DNA of 64,000 nucleotides from Sulfurimonas autotrophica DSM 16294 (GCF_000147355.1 NC_014506.1:1364001-1428000); one strand, 5' to 3'; numbered from the stretch's first letter, positions 26,532 to 36,621 are shown. The notes: a model not told the origin generated them from the letters alone. Made by a program: numbers and translations.

Positions 26532-27101
26532 CTACACCCTTACTCTATCTTCTAATGCTCTCGTTAGTGAAAGTAAATCTATATTTTCCAAACTTACACC
26601 TGTTGGAACACCTTGCGCTATTTTAGAAAAATTCAAATCATAAATACCAAGTTTATCTTCGATATAGAGTATTACCGCATCATTAGCTATGGAAGGAGTG
26701 AGTGCAAATAACACCTCACTTACTCCATTTTGAACAATTGTTTCAAGATGTGACATACTTAACTCTTCTAGAGACTCTAAGACAAAGTATTTACCGTCAA
26801 ACAAGCCATTTTCTTCTAATAGCAAAATATCTTTAGCATTTTCAACTATACATAATAAAGAAGCATCCCTCATTTCATCACAACAGATATAACAAAGCTC
26901 ATCTTCACTCATTCCACCACACTCTTTACATTTTTTCAAGCTTCCAAGGGCATCTTCAATTGCATGTGCAATTTTCATACCGGCAAAAGTATCATTCATA
27001 ATCATGTAATAAGCAAGTCTTGTTGCCGATTTTTTTCCGATACTCGGCAGTTCACCAAGCGCTTCTACGAGTCTGTTAAATTTTTCTAATGAATTATTCA
27101 T
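26532..27101 (-). CDS. recR: Recombination mediator RecR
   Basis: A 189-residue DNA repair protein that acts with RecO/RecF at stalled forks. A helix-hairpin-helix (LPSIGKKSATRLA, 18-30), a zinc finger (C58, C61, C70, C73) and a Toprim domain (LLCIVENAKDILLLEE onward) are all visible. Its start overlaps the mltA stop by 4 nt, and pldA starts right after it. Confidence 0.95.
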   Translation of the reverse strand: MNNSLEKFNRLVEALGELPSIGKKSATRLAYYMIMNDTFAGMKIAHAIEDALGSLKKCKECGGMSEDELCYICCDEMRDASLLCIVENAKDILLLEENGLFDGKYFVLESLEELSMSHLETIVQNGVSEVLFALTPSIANDAVILYIEDKLGIYDLNFSKIAQGVPTGVSLENIDLLSLTRALEDRVRV

Positions 27102-28210
27102 TCTTTGGCTTCTTTATAATTTGGAACCAGTAACCAAAGTTTTAACGGTGACTTTAATCTTCCGGCAATATTTAATGCTTTATCCCCACTGCCTAAGAAC
27201 AAATCTGCCCGTATAGGGCCTTTAATAGCTCCGCCTGTATCTTGTGCAAAAACAATTTTATTAAATTTTTCGTTTCCTAAATTTGACGATAAGTATACCA
27301 TATTTCCTAACGGAATATATTTTTTATCCACTGCAATAGAGCTTTTTTCACGAAGTTGTAACCCTAATGCACCTGTCGCACCTTTGTCTCTTTTTGAGAA
27401 AAAGACTAAAGATTTATTGTAGTTGAGTACTTCATCAATTCTTGATGGATGCTCACTCAGCCATTTACGAATACTCTGCAGGGAAATTTTTTCTAAAGGA
27501 ATTTCCCCCTTTTTTACCAAATATTTTCCAATAGATTTATATTTATGCCCATTTTGATTGTCGTAACCTATATACATAGTAGAGTTATCATCTAAAATTA
27601 CCTGTCCGGAACCCTGCACTTCTAAAAAAAACCTGTCTATTTTAGAATCACAGTAACAAATTACCGAGGCATTTAAATCATTAAACTTTGATTCTTTACG
27701 GCTGTAATAAGGAACCAGTCTATTGCTTTGTATTTTTCCTCGAAGTCTGTAGTTTTTGAGTTCAGGATATATCGAGCTTAAATCAACGACAACCAAATCC
27801 TTTGGTGTTGCATAAATCGGGTATTTATACTTATCACTCTCTTTTAAAGAAGCATGTAACTGTGCTTCATAATATCCGGTAAGCAGGCCTTCTTTTTTTC
27901 CGCTTTTATCGGCTATTGAGTAAGGAGTGAAATTATTTATTAAAAACAGTTTTGCATCTGTTACATGTAAAGCTTTTTGACATAAATTTTTATAGATTTT
28001 TTGCCCTTTTATACTTTTGCAGTTGTTAATAAAATTATTTAAAAATTCATCATAATTTTGCTCTTGAAACCCGGAAAGATTTGAAAAAGATGTTTTAGTA
28101 AAATTTACATTTTTAATTTTTGTTAACTGTGGCGGTTGTGTATTTTTACTACACCCTAAAAAAAGTGTAATAGTTAGTAAAAAAAGAGTAATTTGTTTCA
28201 TAAGCAGCAT
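27098..28210 (-). CDS. mltA: Membrane-bound lytic transglycosylase A (lipoprotein)
   Basis: A 370-residue lipoprotein cleaving peptidoglycan glycan strands. Lipobox LFLGC (about C20) follows a short signal. The MltA domain has LTGYYEAQL and FFLEVQGSGQVIL, and the C-terminal 3D domain has FAQDTGGAIKGPIRADLFLGSG with the catalytic aspartates. Two close starts exist (28210 and 28201; MKQITLF); the latter gives the more typical signal peptide. A TTACATGTAA copy is at 27961. Confidence 0.9.
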   Translation of the reverse strand: MLLMKQITLFLLTITLFLGCSKNTQPPQLTKIKNVNFTKTSFSNLSGFQEQNYDEFLNNFINNCKSIKGQKIYKNLCQKALHVTDAKLFLINNFTPYSIADKSGKKEGLLTGYYEAQLHASLKESDKYKYPIYATPKDLVVVDLSSIYPELKNYRLRGKIQSNRLVPYYSRKESKFNDLNASVICYCDSKIDRFFLEVQGSGQVILDDNSTMYIGYDNQNGHKYKSIGKYLVKKGEIPLEKISLQSIRKWLSEHPSRIDEVLNYNKSLVFFSKRDKGATGALGLQLREKSSIAVDKKYIPLGNMVYLSSNLGNEKFNKIVFAQDTGGAIKGPIRADLFLGSGDKALNIAGRLKSPLKLWLLVPNYKEAKE

Positions 28211-28249
28211 TATAACATCTAATTATTTTTTTTTAAACTACAAAATGGG

Positions 28250-28255
28250 TATAAT
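28250..28255 (+). promoter_or_regulatory. -10 element of dnaJ
   Basis: A TATAAT preceded by ATGGG in the dnaJ-mltA intergenic region, 33 bp before the dnaJ ATG. Confidence 0.5.
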
Positions 28256-28288
28256 TTCAAAAAATATTTTAGATAGGATTTTATTAGA

Positions 28289-29410
28289 ATGGAACAATTA
28301 AGCTATTATGAAATTTTAGAAGTATCACAAAATGCAGATAAGACAACAATTAAAAAAGCATACAGACAAATGGCAAAGAAATATCATCCTGATAAAAATG
28401 CCGGTGATAAAGAGGCAGAGCACAAATTTAAACTTGTCAATGAAGCATACCAATGCCTGAGTGATGAGCAACAACGAAGTATTTATGACAGATATGGAAA
28501 AGAAGGGTTACAGGGCATGGGCGGTGGTTCTCGTTCATCTTCAAACTTTGATGATTTAGGTTCTATGTTTGAGGAGATGTTCAGCGGATTTGGCGGCGGG
28601 CGTACAAGACGTCAAAATCCTGCCGATATGGACAAATATCCGCTTGATATGAATGTCGATATATACATTGATTTCAATGAAGCAGTATTTGGATGCGAAA
28701 AAGAGATAAAATACACATATAAAAAAGCGTGTAAAGCTTGTAAAGGCACGGGTGCAAAAGACGGAAAACTCTCTACTTGTCCACAATGTAAAGGGCAAGG
28801 TCAAATTTATATGAAACAAGGTTTTATGACCTTTTCACAAACTTGTCCTGTATGTAACGGAACAGGAAGCTCGGCAGCGGACAAATGTAAAAAATGTCAT
28901 GGCAAAGGCTATGAAGAGGTAAAAGAAACAATCACTATCTCTGTTCCAAAAGGAATTGACAGCGGTAACCGCTTAAGAGTCTCAGGAAAAGGAAATATCG
29001 GCAAAAAAGGCAATCGCGGTGATTTATATGTCACATTTGAAGTAAAACCTGACAAACACTTTATCAGGGATGACAATGATGTTTATATTGAAATTCCTGT
29101 ATTTTTCACTCAAGCCGTCAAAGGAGACACATTAACAATACCGTCTTTGACAGGGGAACTTGAGCTTAAACTTGATATTGGTACAAAAGACAAACAGCGT
29201 TATACATTCAGGGGTGAAGGTATAGAAGATGTGCATGGACACGGTAAAGGCGATTTGATTGCTGTTATTAACATACAGTACCCTAAAAAACTAAATGACG
29301 AACAAATTGAACTTTTAGACAAAATTCAAGACTCTTTCGGCATAGAATCAAAACCGCATGAAGGTATTTTGGATTCAGTGATAGATAAAATGAAAAACTG
29401 GTTTAAATAG
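28289..29410 (+). CDS. dnaJ: Chaperone DnaJ (Hsp40)
   Basis: A 373-residue co-chaperone of DnaK. It has the J domain (1-70, HPD in KKYHPDKN), a short Gly-rich region, the four CxxCxGxG zinc repeats ([32 protein letters not shown]) and the C-terminal substrate domain. An AGGATT ribosome-binding site is present. It is divergent from mltA and precedes a class II aldolase-like gene by 5 nt. Confidence 0.97.
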   Translation: MEQLSYYEILEVSQNADKTTIKKAYRQMAKKYHPDKNAGDKEAEHKFKLVNEAYQCLSDEQQRSIYDRYGKEGLQGMGGGSRSSSNFDDLGSMFEEMFSGFGGGRTRRQNPADMDKYPLDMNVDIYIDFNEAVFGCEKEIKYTYKKACKACKGTGAKDGKLSTCPQCKGQGQIYMKQGFMTFSQTCPVCNGTGSSAADKCKKCHGKGYEEVKETITISVPKGIDSGNRLRVSGKGNIGKKGNRGDLYVTFEVKPDKHFIRDDNDVYIEIPVFFTQAVKGDTLTIPSLTGELELKLDIGTKDKQRYTFRGEGIEDVHGHGKGDLIAVINIQYPKKLNDEQIELLDKIQDSFGIESKPHEGILDSVIDKMKNWFK

Positions 29411-29415
29411 ATCTT

Positions 29416-30006
29416 ATGAATAAAGCGCGCTTAAAAAATCAACTCTCTTCACTGGCTCTTTCCATGTTTAGAAAGGATTTTTTCGGTATTTACCACGGCT
29501 CTTTATCTGCCAAAACAGATAAAAGCCGCTTTATCATAAATACAAAAGAAGCTGTTTTTGATGATATAGATGAAAATAGTCTTATAGAGTTGTATTTTAA
29601 AAAAGATTACAGATGGAAACAGGCCAGTATTGACGCAGACATTCATCAAAGTATCTATTCGCATATTTCAGAAGCAAAATTCGCATGTTTTAGTATGCCG
29701 CAGTTTACTACGGCATACTCTCTGGAACATAATATGATAATCCCAAAGGATTACTTCGGATATACAGAAATAGGTTCAATCGAAATAGTTGACCCCAAAC
29801 AGTTTGAAGACTGGTATGACAGAGCGCAAAGTGAAATAGTACTCTACTTTCAAACAAAAAAAACAAATATTATGGTGATTCGCGGTTATGGAGTTTATGC
29901 ATACAGCAGAGATATGCATGAAATGGCAAAAAAACTTGCCATTCTAGAAAAAAGCTGCCGCTTGCTTATGCTGAGTGATTCAGCAAACCTCTGTGATTTT
30001 GATTAG
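29416..30006 (+). CDS. Degenerate class II aldolase/adducin-fold protein
   Basis: A 196-residue protein. GIYHGSLSAKTDKSRFIINTKEAVFDDID follows the family start 'GN-x-S-x-R....I.p.g....dl', and later DADIHQSIYSHIS matches the 'HxxIY' helix. The usual zinc histidine pair (H-x-H in 'a..HtHp') is replaced here by FACFSMPQF, so aldolase chemistry is not expected. It ends 4 nt inside bioA's 3' end. Its function is unknown. Confidence 0.6.
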   Translation: MNKARLKNQLSSLALSMFRKDFFGIYHGSLSAKTDKSRFIINTKEAVFDDIDENSLIELYFKKDYRWKQASIDADIHQSIYSHISEAKFACFSMPQFTTAYSLEHNMIIPKDYFGYTEIGSIEIVDPKQFEDWYDRAQSEIVLYFQTKKTNIMVIRGYGVYAYSRDMHEMAKKLAILEKSCRLLMLSDSANLCDFD

Positions 30007-31304
30007 AGATTTTTAACAGCTTCATATGCTGTATCCATCATTGTATTAATCTCTTCTTTCGTAATAATATACGGCGGCATAAAATAAACTATGTGCCCAA
30101 GCGGACGAAGTAAAACACCATGTTTTAATCCATATTCATATACTTTAAGCCCTATTCTCTCTTTTGCTTCATAACCTTTGAGTTCTACAACGCAAACCAT
30201 ACCTGTTTGTCTAATTTCTCCTACATTTGGAAGCTCTGAAAACTTTTGCAATTTTTCGGACATATAAAGGGCGAGTTCTTTGTTTTTTTCAATGATGTTT
30301 TCATTTTCAAAAATATCAAGTGTTGCATTTGCAGCAGCACAAGCCAAGGCATTGCCTGTATAAGAGTGAGAATGTAAAAAAGCTTTGTGTTCATTGTAAT
30401 CACAATAAAATTTAGCATATACATCATTGGATGTTAAAACAGCAGACAGTGGAAGATAGCCTCCTGTCAAACCTTTTGAAAGAACCAAAAAGTCAGGTGA
30501 AATACCGGCTTTTTCACAAGCAAATAACTCTCCGGTTCTCCCAAATCCGACCATCACTTCATCTGCTATAAGATGGATATTATACTTTGTACATGTAACA
30601 CGAACCAACTGCAGATATTTTGGATGATACATATGCATATAACCGGCTCCTTGTATAAGCGGTTCTAATATTAATGCACTTATTTCATCTGCTCTTTTTG
30701 CACATAAATCTTCAAACTTCCCAGCTGCTTCTACGGCTGCTGCTTCGCTCATATCTGCCGGAACTTCTGTTTGAATTGTTTGAATTAATAAAGGCTCATA
30801 CGTCTCTTTATAAAGTTCTACATCACCTACACTTAAAGCTCCTATTGTCTCCCCGTGATAGGAGTTTGTGAGTGAAACAAAAAGTGATTTTTTCCTGCCG
30901 TCATTAAGATGCGCGTGATAACTCATCTTTAGCGAAACCTCCACGGCTGATGAACCATTGTCAGAATAAAAACACTTGTCTAAGTTAGGTGGTGTTAGTT
31001 TTACAAGACGTTCTGAAAGCCGTACAACCTGCTCATGTGTAAAACCTGCAAGAATAACATGCTCTAAAGTATCTAGCTGTTCTTTTATTTTTGAGTTAAT
31101 ATACTCGTTTGTGTGTCCAAACATATTTACCCACCAGGAACTGATGGCATCAATATATCTGTTGCCTTCAAAATCTTCCAAGTAAACGCCATGTGCCTTT
31201 TTAATCGGAACAAGCGGCAGTGTTTCGTGATCTTTCATCTGTGTACATGGATGCCAAAGGACATCCAGGTCTCTGTTTTTAAGTTCTTCATTTTTCATAA
31301 GCAA
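30003..31304 (-). CDS. bioA: Adenosylmethionine-8-amino-7-oxononanoate aminotransferase
   Basis: A 433-residue class III PLP aminotransferase of biotin synthesis, making 7,8-diaminopelargonate. Motifs: WHPCTQMKDHE, SSWWVNMFGH, YSDNGSSAVEVSLKM, LIADEVMVGFGRTGELFACE and the PLP lysine in LSKGLTGGYLPLSAV. Two starts are possible: a TTG at 31304 six bases after an AAAGG, or the ATG at 31298. The convergent 3' end overlaps the aldolase-like gene by 4 nt. Confidence 0.95.
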   Translation of the reverse strand: MLMKNEELKNRDLDVLWHPCTQMKDHETLPLVPIKKAHGVYLEDFEGNRYIDAISSWWVNMFGHTNEYINSKIKEQLDTLEHVILAGFTHEQVVRLSERLVKLTPPNLDKCFYSDNGSSAVEVSLKMSYHAHLNDGRKKSLFVSLTNSYHGETIGALSVGDVELYKETYEPLLIQTIQTEVPADMSEAAAVEAAGKFEDLCAKRADEISALILEPLIQGAGYMHMYHPKYLQLVRVTCTKYNIHLIADEVMVGFGRTGELFACEKAGISPDFLVLSKGLTGGYLPLSAVLTSNDVYAKFYCDYNEHKAFLHSHSYTGNALACAAANATLDIFENENIIEKNKELALYMSEKLQKFSELPNVGEIRQTGMVCVVELKGYEAKERIGLKVYEYGLKHGVLLRPLGHIVYFMPPYIITKEEINTMMDTAYEAVKNL

Positions 31305-31390
31305 ATTATACCTTTGTAAGCTCTCTTTATCAAGGTTAAAGGCGAATTTACATAAAATACTAAAAATATCACAAACAAGGTTTTTACTAT

Positions 31391-32857
31391 ATGATTACAT
31401 GGATGCAGAGACATAAAAAATGGCTTATTATAACTATTTGGATTTCAACTATCGCGTTTGTTGGAGCAGGCTTTGTCGGCTGGGGACAATACAGCTATGG
31501 AAATAAAGCAGGTGCTGTTGCAAAAGTCGGAGACGTTGAAATCAGTAAGGGTGAGCTTCAAAAAACATATTCTCGCCTATATGCACAATATAATCAAATG
31601 TTTCAAGGCAATTTTGATGAAGAAAAAGCAAAACAGTTTGGACTTGACAAGCAGGCATTGCAACAACTTGTGCAACAGGCTCTGCTTATAAATCTTGCAC
31701 ACTCATATGACTTGATTATCACTGATAAAGAGATGATTGCGGCACTCAAAGGGCAAAAAGCTTTTTATAAAAACGGAGAATTTGACAAAGAAACATATAA
31801 GCTTGTTCTTTCTCAAAACAGATTGACTATCAAAGAATATGAAACCGAGTTAAGAAAAGAACTTCTTATACAAAAAACCTTAAAACTTTTACCGGTAAAA
31901 ACATCCAAAAATGAAGAAAATATTTTAAATACAATTTTTAATATTGCCGATAAAATAAATTATAAAGTACTCAGTTTTGATGACATCAAGGTTTCTTTAA
32001 AAGATAAAGAATTAAAAAAGTTTTGGGAAAGCAAAAAAAATAACTTTATGACTGACGTTATATATGAGTCAAACTTTATTAAAGTAACTCCTGTCTCTAA
32101 AAAATTCAGCGATACTAAAATTGCAGAGTATTATAAAGAAAACAGAACACACTTCAAAGACAGTGATGGTAAAATTTTAACTCTTGAAGCAGCAAAAGAA
32201 AAAGTTCTCAACGAGCTCAATGCAAAAGAGGCGAAAGACAAAGCATTACGAACATATATAGCATTTAAGAAAAACAAACTTCCAGATGACATCGCACTCC
32301 AGAATGCAAAAATCTCAAAATCGAATAATCCTTTCAATACACAAACACTAGACACGGTTTCTAAACTTGCACTGACAAAGCCATATACAAAACCAATCAA
32401 TATTGACGGCATCTACTATATTTTCGAATTAACAAAAATAGTTCCTTCGAAACCAAAATCATTCGAAGAAGCAAAATCAGAAGTTTTACCGCTTTATATA
32501 GCACAAATAAAAAAAGAAAAGCTCATGAAACTTGCAAACAACTCTGTAAATACTTTCATAGGAAAAACCTCTGATTTTCTTACTATTACATCTGTAGACA
32601 AACTGGTACCTTTAAGCAAACAAGAAGCTGCTGATTTTTTACAAAAACTGTTTGTGAATGATAAAAAAAGATCATTTATCGGATTAAATAACGGAAAGAT
32701 TGTTTTATACAACATTTTGGAACAAAAACTGCTTATAAATAAAAACAATAACGTTAGCGATACTATCGCAAAATTAAAAAGTACAATGTTTAATGAAGGA
32801 CTTATAAAAACACTTCAAAACAAGTACCAAACTGAGATTTATATTCAAGGACTCTAA
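31391..32857 (+). CDS. ppiD: PpiD/SurA_N-type periplasmic chaperone-isomerase
   Basis: A 488-residue inner-membrane-anchored protein with a membrane helix at about 12-31 and the SurA N-terminal domain at about 38-170 (VAKVGDVEISKGELQKTYSRL). The later PPIC-type region (~240-380) is diverged, so isomerase activity is uncertain. It corresponds to the gene before ftsA in Campylobacter and likely helps envelope protein folding near the Sec exit. It lies 1 nt before ftsA. Confidence 0.85.
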   Translation: MITWMQRHKKWLIITIWISTIAFVGAGFVGWGQYSYGNKAGAVAKVGDVEISKGELQKTYSRLYAQYNQMFQGNFDEEKAKQFGLDKQALQQLVQQALLINLAHSYDLIITDKEMIAALKGQKAFYKNGEFDKETYKLVLSQNRLTIKEYETELRKELLIQKTLKLLPVKTSKNEENILNTIFNIADKINYKVLSFDDIKVSLKDKELKKFWESKKNNFMTDVIYESNFIKVTPVSKKFSDTKIAEYYKENRTHFKDSDGKILTLEAAKEKVLNELNAKEAKDKALRTYIAFKKNKLPDDIALQNAKISKSNNPFNTQTLDTVSKLALTKPYTKPINIDGIYYIFELTKIVPSKPKSFEEAKSEVLPLYIAQIKKEKLMKLANNSVNTFIGKTSDFLTITSVDKLVPLSKQEAADFLQKLFVNDKKRSFIGLNNGKIVLYNILEQKLLINKNNNVSDTIAKLKSTMFNEGLIKTLQNKYQTEIYIQGL

Positions 32858-32858
32858 A

Positions 32859-34223
32859 TTGAGTAGAACTGTTTTAGCCATAGATATCGGCTCAACAAAA
32901 ATTTGTGCAATTATCGCAGAAATAGATAACAATAACGCAATCTCAATTACCGGTGCAGGAACGACTAAAGCACAAGGTTTAAAAAAGGGAAGCATCACAA
33001 ACATAGAACTTGCTTCTAGAAGTATTAAGACAGCAGTTGAGGATGCAAAAAGAGTCTCAGGCAGTACTATACATACTGCAATCGTTTCTATCTCAGGGGC
33101 ATATACTAAAAGTTTGAACTCTAACGGCATAGTCAATATTCAATCTAAAGAGATATCTCTTGAAGAGATAAAACGTGTTATGCATACTTCTTTATACAAT
33201 GCTAACATACCAAATGAGTATGAAGTCCTGCATGCTCTACCTTTTAACTTTAAAGTGGATGATCAGGATTATATAGAAGACCCTCTGGGTATGAACGCTT
33301 CAAGACTTGAAGTTGAAACACATATTATCACCACACAAAAATCAAACCTGAACAATCTCAAAAAAGCGGTTAGAGGCGCAGGAGTAGAAGTCGAAAATGT
33401 AGTGCTTAACAGTTATGCTTCAGCAATTGCAACACTTAATGAAGATGAAAGAGAGCTAGGTGCTGCAGTCATTGATATGGGTGGAAATACAAGTAACATT
33501 GCAATCCATTCAGGTAATTCAATCCGCTACAATGAATTTTTGGGTGTGGGCTCAAACCATGTGACAAGTGACCTTTCTATGGCACTGCATACACCCCTTA
33601 ATGTTGCAGATAAAGTAAAGCTAACATATGGTTCACTGCTCACACCAAGCAATGATTTAATTGAACTGCCGATAATCGGTGATGAAAATTCAACACATGA
33701 AGTCTCTCTTGAAGTGGTGCATAATGTCATTTTTGCAAGAGTGGAAGAGACACTTATGATACTTGCACAGTTCATAGAAAACAGCGGACTTAAAGAGCAA
33801 ATCGGTGCAGGCATAGTGCTTACAGGTGGTTTTTCAAAAATGGACGGTATCCGTGATTTGGCGATTGCGACTTTTGGCTCCGTTCCTGTTCGTTTGGCAA
33901 AACCCATTGAGATGAACGGACTTTTTGATTCCCTGCGAGGTCCGGAATATTCAAGTGCTGTCGGGCTAGTTATGTATTCAGCATATCCGTATACGCCATA
34001 TGAAATTGATGTAAACAAACGCGTAAGACATACAAATGAAGAGCCGACTGCCAAAAACAGTATAGATTTTGTCAGTGAACCTGTTATACCTGTTGCCCCT
34101 TCAGAGGAACAAACAGTTAGTGATAAGGATAAAATGGTAAACTTAGAAGCAGTTAAAGACAAAAAGAGTGATGAAGCTGGAAGTTTAAGTAAATTTTGGA
34201 ACTGGGCTACCCAGTTATTTTAA
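32859..34223 (+). CDS. ftsA: Cell division protein FtsA
   Basis: A 454-residue actin-fold protein that tethers FtsZ to the membrane. Motifs: AIDIGSTKICAIIAE, AAVIDMGGNTSNIAI and a glycine-rich TGGFSKMDGI. The C-terminal amphipathic helix (LSKFWNWATQLF) is the membrane-targeting sequence. The start is TTG. It precedes ftsZ by 12 nt. Confidence 0.97.
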   Translation: MSRTVLAIDIGSTKICAIIAEIDNNNAISITGAGTTKAQGLKKGSITNIELASRSIKTAVEDAKRVSGSTIHTAIVSISGAYTKSLNSNGIVNIQSKEISLEEIKRVMHTSLYNANIPNEYEVLHALPFNFKVDDQDYIEDPLGMNASRLEVETHIITTQKSNLNNLKKAVRGAGVEVENVVLNSYASAIATLNEDERELGAAVIDMGGNTSNIAIHSGNSIRYNEFLGVGSNHVTSDLSMALHTPLNVADKVKLTYGSLLTPSNDLIELPIIGDENSTHEVSLEVVHNVIFARVEETLMILAQFIENSGLKEQIGAGIVLTGGFSKMDGIRDLAIATFGSVPVRLAKPIEMNGLFDSLRGPEYSSAVGLVMYSAYPYTPYEIDVNKRVRHTNEEPTAKNSIDFVSEPVIPVAPSEEQTVSDKDKMVNLEAVKDKKSDEAGSLSKFWNWATQLF

Positions 34224-34235
34224 AGGAGTGAGAGA

Positions 34236-35348
34236 ATGGAACCATTTGTAATAGAAGAAGCACAAAGTCCTAGTGGAGCAAGAATTATAGCTGTCGGCGT
34301 TGGAGGCGGTGGCGGAAATATGATAGGACATATGATTAATGAAGGTGTGTCTGGTATTGAAATGATGCTTATCAATACAGATGCTCAGGTCCTCAATGAA
34401 ACAAATGCCACTTCAAAGATTCAAATTGGTGCCAAACTCACAAAAGGACTTGGTGCAGGTATGAAGCCAAACATTGGCAAAGATTCTGCATTGGAAAATT
34501 ATGATGAAATCAGATCAGCACTTGAGGGTGCAGACATCGTTTTCATCTCTGCAGGTCTTGGAGGTGGTACAGGAACAGGCGCTGCACCTGTTGTTGCACA
34601 AATTGCCAAAGAGATCGGTGCACTTACAATTTCAATTGTTACAAAACCTTTTATGTTTGAAGGTCGTAAACGTCTTAAACTCGCTGAAACAGGTTTAGAA
34701 GAACTTAAAAAAGAGAGTGACTCAATAGTAGTTATTCCAAATGACAAGCTTTTATCCATTATTGACAGAAGACTGGGACTCAAAGAAAGTTTTAAAATAG
34801 TTGACAGTGTATTAGCACAAGCTGTTAGCGGAACATCCGGTGTGATTCTCTCAAGCGGAGACAATGATATCAACCTAGACTTTGCCGACTTACAAACAGT
34901 TATGAGTCATAAAGGTATGGCACTGATGGGTGTTGGTGAACACGAAGGTGAAAATGCCGCTTATGAGGCAATTAAAGCGGCAATTGAATCTCCACTCTTA
35001 GACAATATGTCTATTAATGGTGCGATGGGTGTTTTAGTACACTTTAGTATGCATCCTGACTTTCCTATGATGGAACTCGCAGAAGCTATGGAAGTTGTAC
35101 ATGAAAGTGCTCATGATGATGCAGAAGTTATCTGGGGAACATCAACAGATGAAACAATTGCTGAAAACTATATCAAAATAACGATCGTTGCAACAGGTTT
35201 TGAAAAAGAACTTACCAACAATGAAGATTTTGTTAGTGAAACACCCGCACCCGTCCGTGCAAAAGTAAGACCAAGACTTATTGTAGGCGGCGAACTTGAC
35301 GGTGATTATTTAGACATTCCTGCATATATGAGACAACAGCAAGACTAA
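34236..35348 (+). CDS. ftsZ: Cell division protein FtsZ
   Basis: A 370-residue tubulin-like GTPase forming the Z-ring. The tubulin signature GLGGGTGTGAAP and the T7 loop region (NDINLDFADLQTVM) are present, and the C-terminal conserved tail DIPAYMRQQQD binds FtsA and other partners. An AAAGGAG ribosome-binding site is present. A small J-domain gene follows 5 nt later. Confidence 0.98.
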   Translation: MEPFVIEEAQSPSGARIIAVGVGGGGGNMIGHMINEGVSGIEMMLINTDAQVLNETNATSKIQIGAKLTKGLGAGMKPNIGKDSALENYDEIRSALEGADIVFISAGLGGGTGTGAAPVVAQIAKEIGALTISIVTKPFMFEGRKRLKLAETGLEELKKESDSIVVIPNDKLLSIIDRRLGLKESFKIVDSVLAQAVSGTSGVILSSGDNDINLDFADLQTVMSHKGMALMGVGEHEGENAAYEAIKAAIESPLLDNMSINGAMGVLVHFSMHPDFPMMELAEAMEVVHESAHDDAEVIWGTSTDETIAENYIKITIVATGFEKELTNNEDFVSETPAPVRAKVRPRLIVGGELDGDYLDIPAYMRQQQD

Positions 35349-35353
35349 ATCAG

Positions 35354-35656
35354 TTGCACTCCTTTGAAAAAATAATGAAGGCCAAATCACTCCTTGGCCT
35401 TCGTGAAAAAGCTTCCCTTAAAGAAATCAAAAACAAATATAAAAATCTTATGAAAAAATGGCACCCTGACAAACATAAAGATAATTATGAACAAGCAACA
35501 CAAATGAGTATGCAAATCAACGAGGCCTATAAAATCATACTTGATTACTGTAACTCTTATGAATACCCGTTAGATGAAGAAAGTATAAAAAAATCAACTT
35601 ATACACCCGAGGAATGGTGGCATAATAAATTTGGACATAACCAACATAACATCTAA
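35354..35656 (+). CDS. J-domain-only protein
   Basis: A 100-residue protein with a complete J domain (about 12-65): KAKSLLGLREKASLKEI, then the HPD motif in WHPDKHKDN. It lacks zinc repeats and a C-terminal substrate domain, and ends in an EEWWHNKFGHN tail. The TTG at 35354 or the ATG at 35375 could be the start; neither has a strong ribosome-binding site. Located directly after ftsZ, it may direct DnaK to division proteins; this is an inference. Confidence 0.75.
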   Translation: MHSFEKIMKAKSLLGLREKASLKEIKNKYKNLMKKWHPDKHKDNYEQATQMSMQINEAYKIILDYCNSYEYPLDEESIKKSTYTPEEWWHNKFGHNQHNI

Positions 35657-35661
35657 AGCAC

Positions 35662-36621
35662 TTAAAGCCACACACCATTTTTTATATAATAGAAAAGCGG
35701 ATAATAACTCACTAACACTACATATAAAGTAGTAAAAAGAAGCGATACTTTATATTTTGCATTTTCTTCTTCTTTTGTAAAAGGAATAACCCCAAGAACA
35801 ATACCGTAAAAAGTACCGATAAATAAAAATATATACAAAAAATAGCCTGCATAGTTATAATCTTTTTGAAGCAGACAAAACGGGCAGTGATGTGTCGGCA
35901 GTTCGTAAATATATGTCCCAAAAAAGGCTATGAGAGAGATTAAGGCTATAATAGTAAATAATAAATTCATAAGTGAGAATAAATATCTATTTTTCATTAT
36001 ATATGCAATTATTATAAAGGTAAAAACAGCATAGAAGCTGCTCAAGAGAACAATCGGATTGATATTTAACAGACGAGCCATATAAGTGCCGTCAGTTGTA
36101 GAAAAAATAGCCCCGCAACAATCTACGACACTTTTGGTATCTATAGAAAAGAACATTATACTTTCCAAGCCTATCTCAAGCAAAAGCAGAAAATAGGCAA
36201 ATATATATACTTTAAATTTGAGTTTTAAATATATCTGCTTTTCTGATTTCATATCTTCATTGTTAAGCACTAGCCAGTAGGCAAAAATATATAAATTTAT
36301 AATTTTGAGTATAAGCAGATAATTTCCGTATTCAGTGGCATTGACAACACCCGCACCACACATCGCACCCGGTAAAATAGTTGAAATGTTATCAAGCGTA
36401 AAAATAAAAAATATAAATAATAGGACTTTAATATAAAAAATAAATTTAATAATAATAGCAACTAAATAACTCTGTTTCTCCAGATTATATTGCAGCGTTG
36501 TTGTGGCATTAAAATCATATTTCAAAACTATTTTTACACTATAGTAAAAGGCAATGGATGCAAAGATAAAAAAGAGCAGGTTGAGTATATTTATCGTCAA
36601 TACTTCGGGGGTCAGGAGCAT
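35662..36621 (-). CDS. Multi-pass membrane protein with a DsbB-like CPFC motif
   Basis: A 319-residue protein with about seven membrane helices. Cys residues at 88 (AMCGAG), 168-169 (VDCCGA) and 246/249 (HHCPFCLLQK, 244-253) stand out. The last resembles the quinone-binding DsbB motif C-x-L-C-x-x-Q-(R/K). A periplasmic thiol or metal redox role in the NosL/ABC operon is a reasonable inference. It is the last gene of the operon, overlapping the ATPase gene by 10 nt. Confidence 0.6.
   Translation of the reverse strand: MLLTPEVLTINILNLLFFIFASIAFYYSVKIVLKYDFNATTTLQYNLEKQSYLVAIIIKFIFYIKVLLFIFFIFTLDNISTILPGAMCGAGVVNATEYGNYLLILKIINLYIFAYWLVLNNEDMKSEKQIYLKLKFKVYIFAYFLLLLEIGLESIMFFSIDTKSVVDCCGAIFSTTDGTYMARLLNINPIVLLSSFYAVFTFIIIAYIMKNRYLFSLMNLLFTIIALISLIAFFGTYIYELPTHHCPFCLLQKDYNYAGYFLYIFLFIGTFYGIVLGVIPFTKEEENAKYKVSLLFTTLYVVLVSYYPLFYYIKNGVWL

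Noticed and set aside
33527-34162. 211-codon open frame on the minus strand
   Set aside because: It is antisense to ftsA, whose protein is fully conserved; the frame has no domain and no ribosome-binding site.
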